Positions 19,759-29,060 of a stretch of DNA of 32,442 nt are shown here, in pieces; position 1 is the stretch's first letter; each line of letters starts with the position of its first letter. The DNA comes from Syntrophomonas sp. (lineage in GTDB: Bacteria; Bacillota; Syntrophomonadia; Syntrophomonadales; Syntrophomonadaceae). The notes beneath the pieces were generated by a model, which saw nothing but the letters and a program-made list of their open reading frames with translations, was not told the DNA's origin and did no database searches. The stretch lies in contig NZ_JAQVZX010000017.1 in assembly GCF_028707975.1 (NCBI RefSeq), positions 917 to 33,358 of the forward strand, written 5' to 3'. The translations under genes and the position numbers were made by a program.

Positions 19759-20043
19759 ATGGGCAGGTCACTGAAAAAAGGGCCTTATTGTGAAGATAAA
19801 TTGCTAAAAAGAATTGAACAGATGAATCAATCCGGCCAGAAAAGAGTAATCAAAACCTGGTCCCGGCGTTCCACTGTAATGCCGGATATGATCGGGCATA
19901 CTTTTGCGGTACATGACGGGCGCAGGCATATACCAGTCTATGTAACCGAAGATATGGTAGGCATGAAACTGGGTGAATTTGCACCCACCCGGACTTACCG
20001 AGGGCATGCCGGCAAATCCGAGAAAACAAGCAGAGCGCGGTAA
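19759..20043 (+). CDS. rpsS: 30S ribosomal protein S19
   Basis: S19 lies in the 30S head, where it contacts S13 and 16S rRNA. The 94 residues begin [10 protein letters not shown] and include [20 protein letters not shown] and [12 protein letters not shown], all family marks. The ATG has an AAAAGGAGG site. rplV starts 16 bases after the stop. Confidence 0.98.
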   Translation: MGRSLKKGPYCEDKLLKRIEQMNQSGQKRVIKTWSRRSTVMPDMIGHTFAVHDGRRHIPVYVTEDMVGMKLGEFAPTRTYRGHAGKSEKTSRAR

Positions 20044-20059
20044 GGAAGGAGGATGGAAA

Positions 20060-20401
20060 ATGGAAGCCAGAGCTATTGCTCGTCATATTCGCGTATCTCC
20101 TTTTAAAGCCCGCCAGGTAGCTGATCTGGTTAGAGGCAAGGATACTGGCGAAGCTATGGCGATTTTGAGGTATACCAATAAAAAATCTGCCCCCCTGATA
20201 AGGAAAGTACTGCAGTCTGCTATCGCCAATGCAGAACACAATTTCGATATGGATTCCAATGCCCTGGTGGTTTCCCAGATATTCATTGATGAAGGGCCAA
20301 CCGCAAAACGAATGCGGCCTCGAGCTTATGGCCGAGCAGATGTCAGGCGCCACAGAACCAGTCACATTACCGTGGTGCTAAGGGAAAGGGAGGTAAGATA
20401 G
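20060..20401 (+). CDS. rplV: 50S ribosomal protein L22
   Basis: L22 contributes a beta-hairpin to the exit tunnel. From ATG 20060 it has 113 residues starting [20 protein letters not shown], the normal N-terminus. The frame is open back into rpsS, but the GGAAGGAGG site just before 20060 fixes the start. The tunnel-hairpin region [19 protein letters not shown] is complete. Its TAG stop overlaps the GTG of rpsC by one base, which suggests coupled translation. Confidence 0.97.
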   Translation: MEARAIARHIRVSPFKARQVADLVRGKDTGEAMAILRYTNKKSAPLIRKVLQSAIANAEHNFDMDSNALVVSQIFIDEGPTAKRMRPRAYGRADVRRHRTSHITVVLREREVR

Positions 20402-21084
20402 TGGGTCAAAAGGTTCATCCTAAAGGGTTTAGAATCGGTATTATTAGGGATTGGGATTCCAACTGGTATGCTGACCGGGATTATAGCGAACTCTTACATG
20501 AAGACTTCAAGCTCAGAAAATTCATAAAGGATCGCTTTTATGCCGCCGGTATATCCAAGGTAGAAATACAGCGTACAGGCAACCGGATAAGAGTAACCAT
20601 CCATACCGCCAAGCCTGGGATTATTATTGGTCGTGGTGGTGTCGAAGTAGAAAGGCTCAAGGTCAACCTGGCTCAGATGACCAAAAAGAATGTAAATATC
20701 AATATTCAGGAGATCAGGAGACCGGAATATGATGCTCAGATTGTAGCTGAAAATGTAGCCCAGCAGCTGGAAAAAAGGATATCATTCCGGCGGGCCATGA
20801 AACAGACCGTTGGGCGCACCATGCGCTCGGGTGGAATAGGCATAAAGATTGCTATTTCCGGAAGACTGGGCGGAGCCGAAATAGCCCGGACGGAATGGTA
20901 TGCTGAAGGCAAAGTACCCCTGCATACTCTACGGGCAGATATTGACTATGGTTTTGCCGAGGCCAATACCACCTACGGAAAGATCGGGATTAAAGTCTGG
21001 ATCAACCGGGGTGAGATTTTACCCGAGGCCAAACAAAGACCCAAAGAGCCCAAACAGAAAGAAATGGAGGAGGCAGGTAAATAA
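20401..21084 (+). CDS. rpsC: 30S ribosomal protein S3
   Basis: S3 forms part of the mRNA entry channel and its helicase function. The 227-residue protein begins at GTG with [14 protein letters not shown]. The KH RNA-binding domain includes the GRGG loop in [16 protein letters not shown]. The C-terminal domain contains the [13 protein letters not shown] segment. It overlaps rplV by one base at the start and rplP by one base at the end (TAATG). Confidence 0.98.
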   Translation: MGQKVHPKGFRIGIIRDWDSNWYADRDYSELLHEDFKLRKFIKDRFYAAGISKVEIQRTGNRIRVTIHTAKPGIIIGRGGVEVERLKVNLAQMTKKNVNINIQEIRRPEYDAQIVAENVAQQLEKRISFRRAMKQTVGRTMRSGGIGIKIAISGRLGGAEIARTEWYAEGKVPLHTLRADIDYGFAEANTTYGKIGIKVWINRGEILPEAKQRPKEPKQKEMEEAGK

Positions 21085-21518
21085 TGCTTACCCCAAAAAG
21101 AGTAAAACACAGAAAACAACATCGTCCCAGTCTGGCGGGAAAGGCTAACAAGGGCAATGCCGTTACTTACGGGGATTATGGCCTGCAGGCTCTGGAGCCT
21201 GCCTGGATAACCAACCGGCAAATAGAAGCGGCAAGAATAGCCATTAATCGCTATGTCAAGAGAGGCGGCAAGTTGTGGATCAAGATATTCCCTGATCGGC
21301 CGTTGACCGTAAAGCCCGCTGAAACCAGAATGGGAAAAGGCAAGGGTTCTCCCGAGCACTGGGTGGCAGTGGTTAAGCCCGGGCGAGTGATGTTTGAGCT
21401 ATCCGGAGTTAGTGAAGAAGTTGCACGTGAAGCCATGAGACTTGCGGCACACAAGCTTCCAGTCAAGTGTAAATTCGCAAAAAGAGAAGAAATGGGTGGT
21501 GAGGTTAGTGAAAGCTGA
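21084..21518 (+). CDS. rplP: 50S ribosomal protein L16
   Basis: L16 organises the A-site tRNA elbow region of the 50S. The 144 residues begin [14 protein letters not shown] and contain [20 protein letters not shown], which is characteristic. The ATG overlaps the rpsC stop by one base, and GGAGGAGGC at the end of rpsC serves as ribosome binding site. The end of the gene overlaps rpmC by 11 bases. Confidence 0.98.
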   Translation: MLTPKRVKHRKQHRPSLAGKANKGNAVTYGDYGLQALEPAWITNRQIEAARIAINRYVKRGGKLWIKIFPDRPLTVKPAETRMGKGKGSPEHWVAVVKPGRVMFELSGVSEEVAREAMRLAAHKLPVKCKFAKREEMGGEVSES

Positions 21519-21708
21519 AAAGATTAGGGAGCTAACCGATGAGGAGTTAAACCAGAAAGTATCCAGTTGCAAGGAGGAATTATTCAACCTCAGATTTCAG
21601 CTGGCTACAGGACAACTGGATAACCATAAGAGAATCAAGGATGTAAAAAAGGATATTGCCCGCTGCAAGACCATATTGAGGCAAAGAGAAATTGCCGCAA
21701 GCAGGTAA
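21508..21708 (+). CDS. rpmC: 50S ribosomal protein L29
   Basis: L29 is a small helical protein at the tunnel exit beside L23. From GTG 21508 it has 66 residues beginning [14 protein letters not shown], the normal start; [15 protein letters not shown] is the family signature. The frame is open further upstream inside rplP, but that part reads as a shadow of rplP. GTG codons at 21496 and 21499 are less likely. The ribosome binding site GGTGGTGAGG is weak, as expected for a start coupled to the overlapping rplP. Confidence 0.95.
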   Translation: MKAEKIRELTDEELNQKVSSCKEELFNLRFQLATGQLDNHKRIKDVKKDIARCKTILRQREIAASR

Positions 21709-21732
21709 TCAGAAGGAAGGAGGTTTTAAAGG

Positions 21733-22002
21733 GTGACTGAGAACCGCGCTAACCGGAAAAACAGAATAGGCACCGTAAGCAGTGACAAGATGGATAAGAC
21801 TATAACAGTAAGCGTGGAAACCGTAAAACAGCATCCTCTTTATAAAAAGACGATTAAAACCAGTAAGAAGTACAAAGCACACGATGAGAACAATGAAGCC
21901 AAAACCGGGGATATTGTTAAAATAATGGAGACCCGCCCCTTAAGTAAAGACAAAAGATGGCGACTAGTAGAAATAGTTCAGAAAGCCAAGACTTTGCAAT
22001 AA
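21733..22002 (+). CDS. rpsQ: 30S ribosomal protein S17
   Basis: S17 is a primary 16S-binding protein with an OB-fold. The 89 residues contain [18 protein letters not shown] and [19 protein letters not shown], which are diagnostic. The start is GTG after GAAGGAGG. It is followed by rplN after 28 bases, in the standard L29-S17-L14 order. Confidence 0.98.
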   Translation: MTENRANRKNRIGTVSSDKMDKTITVSVETVKQHPLYKKTIKTSKKYKAHDENNEAKTGDIVKIMETRPLSKDKRWRLVEIVQKAKTLQ

Positions 22003-22030
22003 GTTTGGTTTTTGGCAGGGAGGTTAAGTT

Positions 22031-22399
22031 GTGATTCAACAGGAAACAATGCTTCAAGTTGGCGATAATACCGGGGCGAAAAAAGTGCTTTGTATCAAGG
22101 TTTTAGGTGGATCTACCCGCAGGTATGCTGGGGTAGGAGATGTCATTGTGGCTTCAGTTAAGGAAGCATCGCCTGGTGGAGTAGTTAAGAAAGGTGAACT
22201 GGTTAAAGCAGTTGTAGTACGCACCAAGAAAGAAATTAGACGGGCGGATGGATCCTATATTGCTTTTTCCGAGAATGCTGCTGTTATCATAGATGACAAC
22301 AATAATCCCAAAGGCACTCGTATTTTTGGACCGGTGGCCCGGGAACTTCGGGAAAAGAACTTTATGAAAATCATATCCCTGGCGCCAGAAGTACTTTAG
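22031..22399 (+). CDS. rplN: 50S ribosomal protein L14
   Basis: L14 lies on the intersubunit face and is the docking site of the silencing factor RsfS. The 122 residues begin [18 protein letters not shown], the family signature, and end in [18 protein letters not shown]. The start is GTG after GGGAGG. Length and order are standard. Confidence 0.98.
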   Translation: MIQQETMLQVGDNTGAKKVLCIKVLGGSTRRYAGVGDVIVASVKEASPGGVVKKGELVKAVVVRTKKEIRRADGSYIAFSENAAVIIDDNNNPKGTRIFGPVARELREKNFMKIISLAPEVL

Positions 22400-22418
22400 G
22401 CTGTGGGAGGTGTAGTAG

Positions 22419-22730
22419 ATGCGAATCAAAAAAGGTGACACGGTTCTGGTCACAACCGGCAAAGATGCTGGCAAGAAGGGCAAAGTGCTTCGGGTAATAC
22501 CCGACAAGAATCGGGTGGTAATTGAAGGCGTGAATCGAGTTAAGAAACACCAAAAACCCAGTCGCGCCATTCCCCAGGGTGGTATCTTGAAAATTGAATC
22601 ACCCCTTAATGCAACCAATGTAATGTTGGTTTGCAGCCGGTGCAACAAGCCTACCCGGATAGCCCATAAATTAATGGAAAATGGCGAAAAGGCTAGAATA
22701 TGCAAGCAATGCGGAGAGGCTTTAGATTAA
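22419..22730 (+). CDS. rplX: 50S ribosomal protein L24, four-cysteine form
   Basis: L24 starts 50S assembly and sits at the tunnel exit. The N-terminal KOW motif is KKGDTVLVTTGKDAGKKGKV. The C-terminal part has two CxxC pairs, C72/C75 and C95/C98, which probably bind zinc; some relatives, such as Bacillus as I recall, lack them. The protein has 103 residues. The ATG follows GGGAGGTG. Confidence 0.98.
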   Translation: MRIKKGDTVLVTTGKDAGKKGKVLRVIPDKNRVVIEGVNRVKKHQKPSRAIPQGGILKIESPLNATNVMLVCSRCNKPTRIAHKLMENGEKARICKQCGEALD

Positions 22731-22757
22731 AACTCCAGAAGGGAGGCCAGCACTTTA

Positions 22758-23294
22758 ATGGCCAGGTTATATGAGATATATAAGAATGACATTGTGCCAA
22801 AGATGATGGAAAAGTTCCAGTATGGAAATATTATGCAGGTTCCCAAAGTAGAACGGGTGGTCATAAATATCGGGGTGGGAGAGGCCATTCAAAATCCCAA
22901 GGCTCTTGATGGAGCTGTAAATGATCTAAGCATTATATCCGGCCAAAAGCCGGTTATAACCAGAGCGCGGAAATCAATAGCTGGATTTAAATTAAGGGAA
23001 GGTATGGCCATAGGCTGTAAAGTCACTCTGCGGGGGGAGAGAATGTATGATTTTTTGGATCGACTGATCAATCTAGCTCTTCCTCGGGTTCGCGACTTCA
23101 GGGGAGTATCTCCCCAGGCCTTTGATGGAAGGGGAAATTATTCCCTGGGCATAAAGGAACAGACCATCTTTCCTGAAATCGACTACGACAAGATTGATAA
23201 AATCAGGGGCTTGGAGGTAGTAATTGTTAGTACCGCCAAAAGTGATGAAGAAGCCAGAGAATTATTGAAAAGTATGGGAATGCCATTTAGATAG
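22758..23294 (+). CDS. rplE: 50S ribosomal protein L5
   Basis: L5 binds 5S rRNA and contacts the P-site tRNA and S13. The 178 residues contain [14 protein letters not shown], the conserved region [19 protein letters not shown], and [19 protein letters not shown]. The ATG follows AGGGAGGCC. The gene is followed after 15 bases by rpsN. Confidence 0.98.
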   Translation: MARLYEIYKNDIVPKMMEKFQYGNIMQVPKVERVVINIGVGEAIQNPKALDGAVNDLSIISGQKPVITRARKSIAGFKLREGMAIGCKVTLRGERMYDFLDRLINLALPRVRDFRGVSPQAFDGRGNYSLGIKEQTIFPEIDYDKIDKIRGLEVVIVSTAKSDEEARELLKSMGMPFR

Positions 23295-23309
23295 GGGGAA
23301 TTAGGAGCA

Positions 23310-23495
23310 ATGGCCAAAAAAGCTATGATAGCCAAGCAAAAAAGAATGCCGAAATTTTCTGTTCGTGGATATAACCGCTGCAAAATTTGCGGAAGACCCC
23401 GGGCTTATATGCGGAAATTCGGCATGTGCCGGATTTGCTTCAGAGCGATGGCCCATAAGGGAGAAATCCCCGGCGTTACAAAATCTAGCTGGTAG
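23310..23495 (+). CDS. rpsN: 30S ribosomal protein S14, zinc-binding (type Z)
   Basis: S14 is a 30S head protein. This 61-residue short form has the zinc-binding cysteines C24, C27, C40 and C43, as in Firmicutes and thermophiles. It ends with the typical [11 protein letters not shown]. The ribosome binding site is GGGGGAATTAGGAG. No long cysteine-free S14 is present in the window. Confidence 0.98.
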   Translation: MAKKAMIAKQKRMPKFSVRGYNRCKICGRPRAYMRKFGMCRICFRAMAHKGEIPGVTKSSW

Positions 23496-23523
23496 ACGCT
23501 TTTATGTAAAGGAGGTATACACC

Positions 23524-23922
23524 ATGGTCATGACTGATCCCGTAGCCGATTTACTTACCCGGATTCGAAACGGCAATATGGTCATGCACGAAACCGTTGA
23601 AGTACCCGGTTCCAGAATCAAACTGTCCATAGCCCAGATAATGCAGGAAGAAGGGTACATCAAGGATTATGAATTCGTCGAAGACGGAAAACAGGGGATT
23701 ATCAGAATATACCTCAAATATGGACCGGATAAAAAGAAGGTAATTACCGGGATAAAGAGGATTTCAAAACCCGGCTTGAGGGTATATGTGAAAAAAGATG
23801 AGATTCCCAGGGTCTTGGGAGGATTGGGGACCGCTGTGATCTCCACCTCAAAAGGACTTATGACCGATAAAAAAGCCCGCAAAGAAGGTCTTGGCGGGGA
23901 AGTAGTTTGTTACATCTGGTAG
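23524..23922 (+). CDS. rpsH: 30S ribosomal protein S8
   Basis: S8 is a primary 16S rRNA-binding protein and, in E. coli, the repressor of the spc operon. ATG 23524 has AAAGGAGG at eight bases and gives 132 residues; [14 protein letters not shown] follows two codons later, so ATG 23530 is a possible alternative. The open frame extending upstream is a shadow of rpsN. The C-terminal signature [20 protein letters not shown] is complete. No clear S8 operator copy is seen near rplE. Confidence 0.97.
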   Translation: MVMTDPVADLLTRIRNGNMVMHETVEVPGSRIKLSIAQIMQEEGYIKDYEFVEDGKQGIIRIYLKYGPDKKKVITGIKRISKPGLRVYVKKDEIPRVLGGLGTAVISTSKGLMTDKKARKEGLGGEVVCYIW

Positions 23923-23939
23923 CTGAAGGAGGGTACGTA

Positions 23940-24479
23940 GTGTCAAGAATAGGGAAAAAACCTATCAGCCTACCCGCAGGCGTAGAAGTTGCAATGAATG
24001 GCAATGCACTTTCAGTGAAAGGACCCAAAGGGGTTCTGGACTGGGAGTTGCCTGCAGACATAACGGTGGCTCAGGAAGGCAATGAACTAGTAGTAAAAAG
24101 GCCCAGTGACATTAAGAAACATCGTGCATTGCACGGCCTTTCTCGTGCTTTGATTGCCAATATGGTTCAAGGGGTTAGCGCAGGTTTTGAAAAGAAGCTG
24201 GAACTGGTAGGTGTTGGATACCGGGCCCAAATGCAGGGGAAAAAGCTGGTTATAAGTATCGGTTTCTCCCACCCGGTAGAGGTGGATCCACCGGCGGGCA
24301 TCGAATTTGAGGTTCCAACCGTCACCCGCATTACCGTAAGGGGTATAGATAAACAACTGGTGGGAAATACTGCGGCTCATATCCGGGCCATAAGGAAGCC
24401 TGAGCCTTACAAAGGGAAAGGTATTAAATACGAAAACGAAGTAATCAGGCGTAAGGCAGGTAAAGCAGGCGGTAAATAA
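23940..24479 (+). CDS. rplF: 50S ribosomal protein L6
   Basis: L6 lies near the factor-binding centre by the sarcin-ricin loop. From GTG 23940 it has 179 residues starting [17 protein letters not shown], the normal N-terminus. GAAGGAGGG before this GTG supports it over the open frame further upstream, which overlaps rpsH. The C-terminal signature [20 protein letters not shown] is present. Confidence 0.97.
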   Translation: MSRIGKKPISLPAGVEVAMNGNALSVKGPKGVLDWELPADITVAQEGNELVVKRPSDIKKHRALHGLSRALIANMVQGVSAGFEKKLELVGVGYRAQMQGKKLVISIGFSHPVEVDPPAGIEFEVPTVTRITVRGIDKQLVGNTAAHIRAIRKPEPYKGKGIKYENEVIRRKAGKAGGK

Positions 24480-24500
24480 AGCAGGAAAGGAGTGTTTTCG

Positions 24501-24866
24501 TTGATTAAGAAGCCCGACAAAAAGACACTTCGGCAGGGAAAACATAAAAGGGTTCGTAGAAAAGTTGCAGGTACCGGCGATAGGCCACGTTTGTGTATAT
24601 TCAAGAGCCTTCACCATATATATGCCCAGATAATAGATGACGAAAAAGGAGTAACTTTGGTGGCAGCATCCACCCTGGAAGAAGGCCTTAAAGGATTCGA
24701 ATCCAAAAACAATATTGCTGCAGCCATAGAAGTGGGGGCCAATATTGCAGAAAGAGCCAGGGAAAAAGGCATTACGATGGTGGTTTTTGACCGCAACGGT
24801 TACAAGTATCACGGCTCTATAGCGGCCCTGGCCGACGCGGCCAGGGAAAAGGGACTTGTATTTTAG
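24501..24866 (+). CDS. rplR: 50S ribosomal protein L18
   Basis: L18 binds 5S rRNA with L5 in the central protuberance. The TTG at 24501 gives 121 residues ([19 protein letters not shown]). The AAAGGAG site at 24486-24492 stands eight bases before it. The in-frame GTG at 24492 overlaps that site. The segment [20 protein letters not shown] and the ending [13 protein letters not shown] are characteristic. Confidence 0.96.
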   Translation: MIKKPDKKTLRQGKHKRVRRKVAGTGDRPRLCIFKSLHHIYAQIIDDEKGVTLVAASTLEEGLKGFESKNNIAAAIEVGANIAERAREKGITMVVFDRNGYKYHGSIAALADAAREKGLVF

Positions 24867-24896
24867 CGATTATTTCCGTAAGTAAGGAGGGAAATG

Positions 24897-25400
24897 ATGA
24901 GAGATAAAGAGCAAGCTGCCCCGGAAATGATAGAAAAGGTTGTAACAATTAGAAGGGTAGCCAAGGTGGTTAAAGGTGGACGCAGGTTTAGTTTCAGCGC
25001 TCTGGTAGTAGTGGGCGATGGTGAAGGTAAAGTAGGTACCGGCAAAGGGAAAGCCACGGAAGTTCCGGAAGCTATTCGCAAAGCCGTAGAAAATGCCAAG
25101 AAGAATATGCTTTCCGTTCCTTTGATTGACGGCAGAACCATTCCGCACGAAATTGTCGGCATTTTCGGTGCTGGGCAGGTTCTCTTGAAACCAGCCTCAG
25201 AGGGTACTGGTGTTATTGCTGGCGGACCGGTAAGAGCTGTACTAGAAGCTGCCGGGATTAAGGATATCCTCACTAAATCATTGGGGTCAGACAATGCAAC
25301 CAATATAGTACATGCTACCATGGAAGGTTTAAGAGGCCTTAAAAGAGTTGAGGATGTTGCCAGGCAGAGGGGCAAGACCATAGATGAGATCATGAACTAG
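24897..25400 (+). CDS. rpsE: 30S ribosomal protein S5
   Basis: S5 shapes the mRNA entry channel and decoding accuracy; its changes can give spectinomycin resistance. ATG 24897, six bases after AAGGAGG, gives 167 residues; the adjoining ATG at 24894 is only three bases away. The double-stranded RNA-binding-like domain has [20 protein letters not shown], including the spectinomycin-loop region, which looks wild type. [20 protein letters not shown] follows. Confidence 0.97.
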   Translation: MRDKEQAAPEMIEKVVTIRRVAKVVKGGRRFSFSALVVVGDGEGKVGTGKGKATEVPEAIRKAVENAKKNMLSVPLIDGRTIPHEIVGIFGAGQVLLKPASEGTGVIAGGPVRAVLEAAGIKDILTKSLGSDNATNIVHATMEGLRGLKRVEDVARQRGKTIDEIMN

Positions 25401-25413
25401 GGAGGGATACGAC

Positions 25414-25599
25414 TTGGCCAAGCAGTTGAAGTTGACCTGGACTAAGAGTTTCATCGGCTGCCCTGAAACCCAGAGAGCAACGATTAAGAGTCTAGGATTC
25501 AAAAAGTTGCAACAGAGCGTTATCAAAGAGGATTGCCCGCAAATACGGGGTCAGATTAACAAAGTACAACACCTGCTGATGGTGGAAGAACTTGATTAG
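25414..25599 (+). CDS. rpmD: 50S ribosomal protein L30
   Basis: L30 is a small protein of the large subunit, not found in all bacteria. The 61 residues carry [20 protein letters not shown] and [14 protein letters not shown] in pieces typical of the family. The start is TTG with GGGAGGGA upstream. It occupies its usual place between rpsE and rplO. Confidence 0.97.
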   Translation: MAKQLKLTWTKSFIGCPETQRATIKSLGFKKLQQSVIKEDCPQIRGQINKVQHLLMVEELD

Positions 25600-25620
25600 T
25601 TAGTACAAGGAGGTTCAATT

Positions 25621-26061
25621 GTGAGACTGGAAGAACTTAAAGCTCCAGCCGGTGCGAATAAGCATACGAAAAGAGTAGGCCGAGGAACTGGATCCGGCCA
25701 CGGCAAAACTTCCACCCGGGGGCATAAAGGACAAAAATCCCGTTCCGGCGCTGGAGTGCGCCCTGGCTTTGAAGGTGGACAAATGCCTTTACAGAGACGC
25801 TTGCCCAAACGCGGTTTCAACAATATTTTCAAGAAGGTTTATGCTATTGTCAATGTAGAGGATTTGAATATTTTCCCTGATGGCAGTGAAGTCACCCCGG
25901 ATACTCTACAGGAGGCCGGTTTAGTAAAAGCTTTCAAAGATGGTGTAAAAATACTCGGGAACGGAGTATTGGAAAAGAAATTGGAAGTTAAAGCTCATAA
26001 AATTAGCAAGCAAGCGGAAGAAAAGATCACGGCCAAAGGTGGAAAAGTAGAGGTGATATAA
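25621..26061 (+). CDS. rplO: 50S ribosomal protein L15
   Basis: L15 is a late-assembly 50S protein. The 146 residues have the glycine-rich N-terminal extension [20 protein letters not shown] and [20 protein letters not shown], both diagnostic. The start is GTG after AAGGAGG. The stop overlaps the secY ATG by one base (TAATG), so SecY production is tied to ribosomal protein synthesis. Confidence 0.98.
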   Translation: MRLEELKAPAGANKHTKRVGRGTGSGHGKTSTRGHKGQKSRSGAGVRPGFEGGQMPLQRRLPKRGFNNIFKKVYAIVNVEDLNIFPDGSEVTPDTLQEAGLVKAFKDGVKILGNGVLEKKLEVKAHKISKQAEEKITAKGGKVEVI

Positions 26062-27326
26062 TGCTCGATTCGTTTCAACAGGCCTTTAAGGTGGGAGACT
26101 TAAGAAAGAAACTCCTGTTTACTCTTTTCATGCTGCTGGTTTTCCGCTTAGGGGCACACATAGCCGTTCCCGGGGTCAATCCTGGGGCTATGGAAAAGTT
26201 ATTAAGCGGTCAGTTATTTGGATTTTTCGACATAATATCCGGTGGCGCTTTTAAACGCTTTAGTATTTTTGCTATGAGCATCACCCCATATATCAACGCC
26301 TCCATAATTATGCAGCTCCTAACCGTAGTGGTGCCTAGATTAGAGGAACTGCAAAAGGAAGGCGACGAAGGAAGAAAAGTAATAGTCCAGTATACTCGTT
26401 ATGGAACCGTTGTCCTTGGTTTTATCCAGGCCATGGGGATGTCCATAGCCTTGGGCAGAAGCGGAGCTTTGATGTATACCGGTTTTGCTCATTACCTTAT
26501 TATTGCTATTTCCCTGACTGCAGGTACCGCTTTGCTGATGTGGATAGGGGAGATGATTACCGAAAAGGGAATAGGGAATGGAATATCATTAATTATTTTT
26601 GCTGGAATAGTATCCCGCCTACCTGGACAAATAGCTGGAGTAGGACAGGAATTGTCCGGGGGAATAATTGGTTATTTAAATATACTTCTATTTATTGTAC
26701 TGGCATTGGCGATAATCGCGTCTATCATTGCGGTGAATGAAGGTCAGAGAAGACTGCCGGTTCAATATGCCAAGCGGGTAGTAGGACGTAAAGTCTATGG
26801 AGGGCAGAGTACCTTTTTACCCCTCAGGGTCAATGCCGGCGGAGTCATCCCCATTATTTTCGCCATGTCCTTGATGATGTTTCCGGCTACTATAGGTTCC
26901 TGGACGAATCCCGCTTCTGGATTAAACCGTTTTCTTCAAGAGTACTTTAGTTTTAGCAGCGTTCCCTACAACCTGGTCTATGCTGCTTTGATTGTCTTTT
27001 TTACTTATTTCTACGTTGCCATTATCTTTAATCCTATGGATGTGGCCGACAATATTAAGAAGTACGGCGGATTCATCCCCGGTATAAGGCCGGGTCGCCC
27101 TACCGCCGAGTATATTGATCGGGTTTTGTCCCGCCTGACCCTGGCCGGGGGAGTATTTCTGGCATTGATTGCCATTATGCCCAACTTTATAATTGGTTTG
27201 ACCGGAATTACCAGTCTCTGGTTTGGCGGTACGGCCTTGCTGATTGTGGTGGGTGTGGCCCTGGATACCATGAAGCAGATTGAGTCGCATTTACTGCTCC
27301 GCAGTTACGAGGGTTTTGTTAAATAG
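26061..27326 (+). CDS. secY: Preprotein translocase subunit SecY
   Basis: SecY is the channel of the general secretion system. The 421 residues give the standard ten-span form. Landmarks are the early span region LFTLFMLLVFRLGAHIAVPG, the plug-containing loop GFFDIISGGAFKRFSIFAMS, ITPYINASIIMQL, GIGNGISLIIFAGI, and the cytosolic loop VQYAKRVVGRKVYGGQ. The ATG overlaps the rplO stop. Its partner SecE is encoded at 452-694; SecG is not in the window. Confidence 0.98.
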   Translation: MLDSFQQAFKVGDLRKKLLFTLFMLLVFRLGAHIAVPGVNPGAMEKLLSGQLFGFFDIISGGAFKRFSIFAMSITPYINASIIMQLLTVVVPRLEELQKEGDEGRKVIVQYTRYGTVVLGFIQAMGMSIALGRSGALMYTGFAHYLIIAISLTAGTALLMWIGEMITEKGIGNGISLIIFAGIVSRLPGQIAGVGQELSGGIIGYLNILLFIVLALAIIASIIAVNEGQRRLPVQYAKRVVGRKVYGGQSTFLPLRVNAGGVIPIIFAMSLMMFPATIGSWTNPASGLNRFLQEYFSFSSVPYNLVYAALIVFFTYFYVAIIFNPMDVADNIKKYGGFIPGIRPGRPTAEYIDRVLSRLTLAGGVFLALIAIMPNFIIGLTGITSLWFGGTALLIVVGVALDTMKQIESHLLLRSYEGFVK

Positions 27327-27338
27327 GAGATGAGGCCA

Positions 27339-27986
27339 ATGAATATCATACTGATGGGTCCCCCTGGTGCTGGAAAAGGCACCCAGGCGGAAATGATAAA
27401 AGACCGCTTCCCCATCCCGCATATTTCCACCGGGGATATCTTCCGGGATGCGGTAGACAAGGGAAGCGAACTGGGCCAGGAGGCTCAGAAATATATGAGC
27501 AGCGGGCAACTGGTTCCGGATGAAATTACTACCGGCATAGTTGAAGAAAGAATAGCCCAATCCGACTGTGAGCAGGGTTTTCTACTGGACGGATTTCCCC
27601 GTACTACGGCTCAAGCTCAGGCTCTGGATCAGTCCTTGTCCCGCCTGGGTAAAAAAATAGATCTGGCGATTAATATTGATGTACCCAATGAACTTCTGAT
27701 TGAGCGGCTATCGGGAAGAATAAGCTGTCAGGAATGCAAACGGGTATACAACCTTAGTTATAATCCTCCGCAGGAGCAAGGAAAGTGTGATAGCTGCGGG
27801 GGGGAACTGGTTCAGCGCAGTGACGATCGGGGAGAAACCGTGGCCAAACGGCTGGAAGTATATAGCCAGCAAACTCGCCCTCTGCTTCAATATTACGGAA
27901 AGCAAGGTCTCTTGTTCAATATTGAAGGAAGCTGCGGCAGTAGCCAGGTTTTTACCGATATCCAAAAAAAGCTGGAGAGCCTTTAA
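27339..27986 (+). CDS. adk: Adenylate kinase, zinc-LID form
   Basis: Adenylate kinase converts ATP and AMP to two ADP. ATG 27339 gives 215 residues, the usual size; it is nine bases after AGGAG. The earlier in-frame ATG at 27330 touches that site. The P-loop is GPPGAGKGT (residues 7-15), the AMP-binding segment includes HISTGDIFR, and DGFPRT is present. The LID domain holds four cysteines, C130, C133, C150 and C153, which bind structural zinc in Gram-positive enzymes. It follows secY, as in Bacillus, and map begins right after its stop. Confidence 0.98.
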   Translation: MNIILMGPPGAGKGTQAEMIKDRFPIPHISTGDIFRDAVDKGSELGQEAQKYMSSGQLVPDEITTGIVEERIAQSDCEQGFLLDGFPRTTAQAQALDQSLSRLGKKIDLAINIDVPNELLIERLSGRISCQECKRVYNLSYNPPQEQGKCDSCGGELVQRSDDRGETVAKRLEVYSQQTRPLLQYYGKQGLLFNIEGSCGSSQVFTDIQKKLESL

Positions 27987-28751
27987 ATGATTAGCCTAAA
28001 AAATCGAAATGAGATAGGCAAAATGAGAAGAGCCGGGCGCCTGGTTGGCCGGGTGCTAAAAATGCTGGAGAATATAATAGAACCAGGTATTAGTACCGGG
28101 CGACTAAATGCCCTGGCGGAAGAAGAATGCAGACGAAACGGTGCCCTACCGGTATTTAGAAATTATCCTCACCCTAGGGGAGGAAGAGCGTTTCCTGCTG
28201 CTATCTGCACTTCACTAAACGAGGAGGTTGTTCATGGTATCCCCGGTTCCAGGCTTCTTAAGGAGGGGGATATCATAAGCATTGATTTTGGGGTTATACT
28301 GGACGGATTTGCTGGCGATGCAGCAATTACAGTTCCAGTGGGCCAGGTTGATTCCAGGGTAAGGAAATTGATTACTACTACCGAAGAATCTCTTATGAGG
28401 GGTATAGAACAGGCCCAGGCCGGCAGAAGATTAGGTGGGGTATCCCAGGCCATTCAGGAACATGCTGAGAAAAATTGCTTTTCCGTTGTGAGAGATTTTG
28501 TTGGGCATGGTATTGGTCGGGATATGCATGAACAACCTCCTGTACCTAATTATGGAAAACGTGATCGAGGACCGGTCTTAAAGGAAGGAATGACAATTGC
28601 TATTGAACCGATGCTCAATATAGGTAGTTACCAGGTATATACCAGGTCCGATGAGTGGACAGTGGTAACCCGCGATGGAAGCTGGTCTGCACACTTTGAG
28701 CATAGCATTGCCATTACTGCCGGGGAACCGGAGATCCTTACCTTAAGGTAA
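27987..28751 (+). CDS. map: Methionine aminopeptidase, type I
   Basis: This metalloprotease removes the initiator methionine from nascent proteins. The 254 residues show all five metal ligands: D100, D111, H174, E207 and E238, in IDFGVILDGFAGDA, GHGIGRDMHE, AIEPML and FEHSIAIT. No N-terminal zinc-finger extension is present, so it is the short class Ia form. It starts directly after the adk stop. The stop at 28749-28751 is just before the ribosome binding site of the KOW gene. Confidence 0.98.
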   Translation: MISLKNRNEIGKMRRAGRLVGRVLKMLENIIEPGISTGRLNALAEEECRRNGALPVFRNYPHPRGGRAFPAAICTSLNEEVVHGIPGSRLLKEGDIISIDFGVILDGFAGDAAITVPVGQVDSRVRKLITTTEESLMRGIEQAQAGRRLGGVSQAIQEHAEKNCFSVVRDFVGHGIGRDMHEQPPVPNYGKRDRGPVLKEGMTIAIEPMLNIGSYQVYTRSDEWTVVTRDGSWSAHFEHSIAITAGEPEILTLR

Positions 28752-28766
28752 CGGGGGTGATCGGTC

Positions 28767-29060
28767 ATTTATGATGATGATGTAGGAAAAGTAGTTTATT
28801 CCAAATCAGGTCGGGATAAAGGCAGGATGTTTGTGGTTATAAAGCTGGTAAACGATCGATTTGTATTAGTGGCTGACGGTGATCAACGTAAAATCGAAAA
28901 TCCCAAGCTCAAAAACATCAAACACCTGCAATGGACCAGGCTCAAGGCGGAGGAAGTTGAAAGCTACCTGGCGAGAGGCGAAATTCCCGGGAACCATATT
29001 ATTAGAAAAAACCTGAAGAGAATACAGGACGGAGGGGAAGGGGGTCTAATTGATGGCTAA
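28767..29060 (+). CDS. KOW-domain RNA-binding protein (L14e-like), apparent ATT start
   Basis: This is a 97-residue basic protein of the small KOW/L14e-like family found between map and infA in Firmicutes (Bacillus ybzG position). The KOW motif is [20 protein letters not shown], followed by [15 protein letters not shown]. The first in-frame ATG (28827) falls inside the motif, so it cannot be the true start. No ATG, GTG or TTG lies between there and the in-frame stop at 28758. The only plausible codon is ATT 28767, nine bases after the GGGGG of GGGGGTGATC, a close match to the 16S tail complement. Four tandem ATG codons and TAG in another frame follow at 28771-28785. Function beyond RNA binding is not known to me. 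Confidence 0.85.
   Translation: MYDDDVGKVVYSKSGRDKGRMFVVIKLVNDRFVLVADGDQRKIENPKLKNIKHLQWTRLKAEEVESYLARGEIPGNHIIRKNLKRIQDGGEGGLIDG

Noticed and set aside
19973-20059. Extended L22 start inside rpsS
   Set aside because: The conserved L22 N-terminus and a strong ribosome binding site support ATG 20060.
22154-22705. Long - strand open frame over rplN and rplX
   Set aside because: Antisense shadow of conserved genes, without any independent support.
23365-23523. Extended S8 start inside rpsN
   Set aside because: It is a frame-shifted reading of rpsN; the AAAGGAGG site before 23524 gives the usual 132-residue S8.
24087-24812. Long - strand open frame of 241 codons over rplF and rplR
   Set aside because: It is a shadow of two conserved ribosomal protein genes; its sequence shows no recognisable domain.
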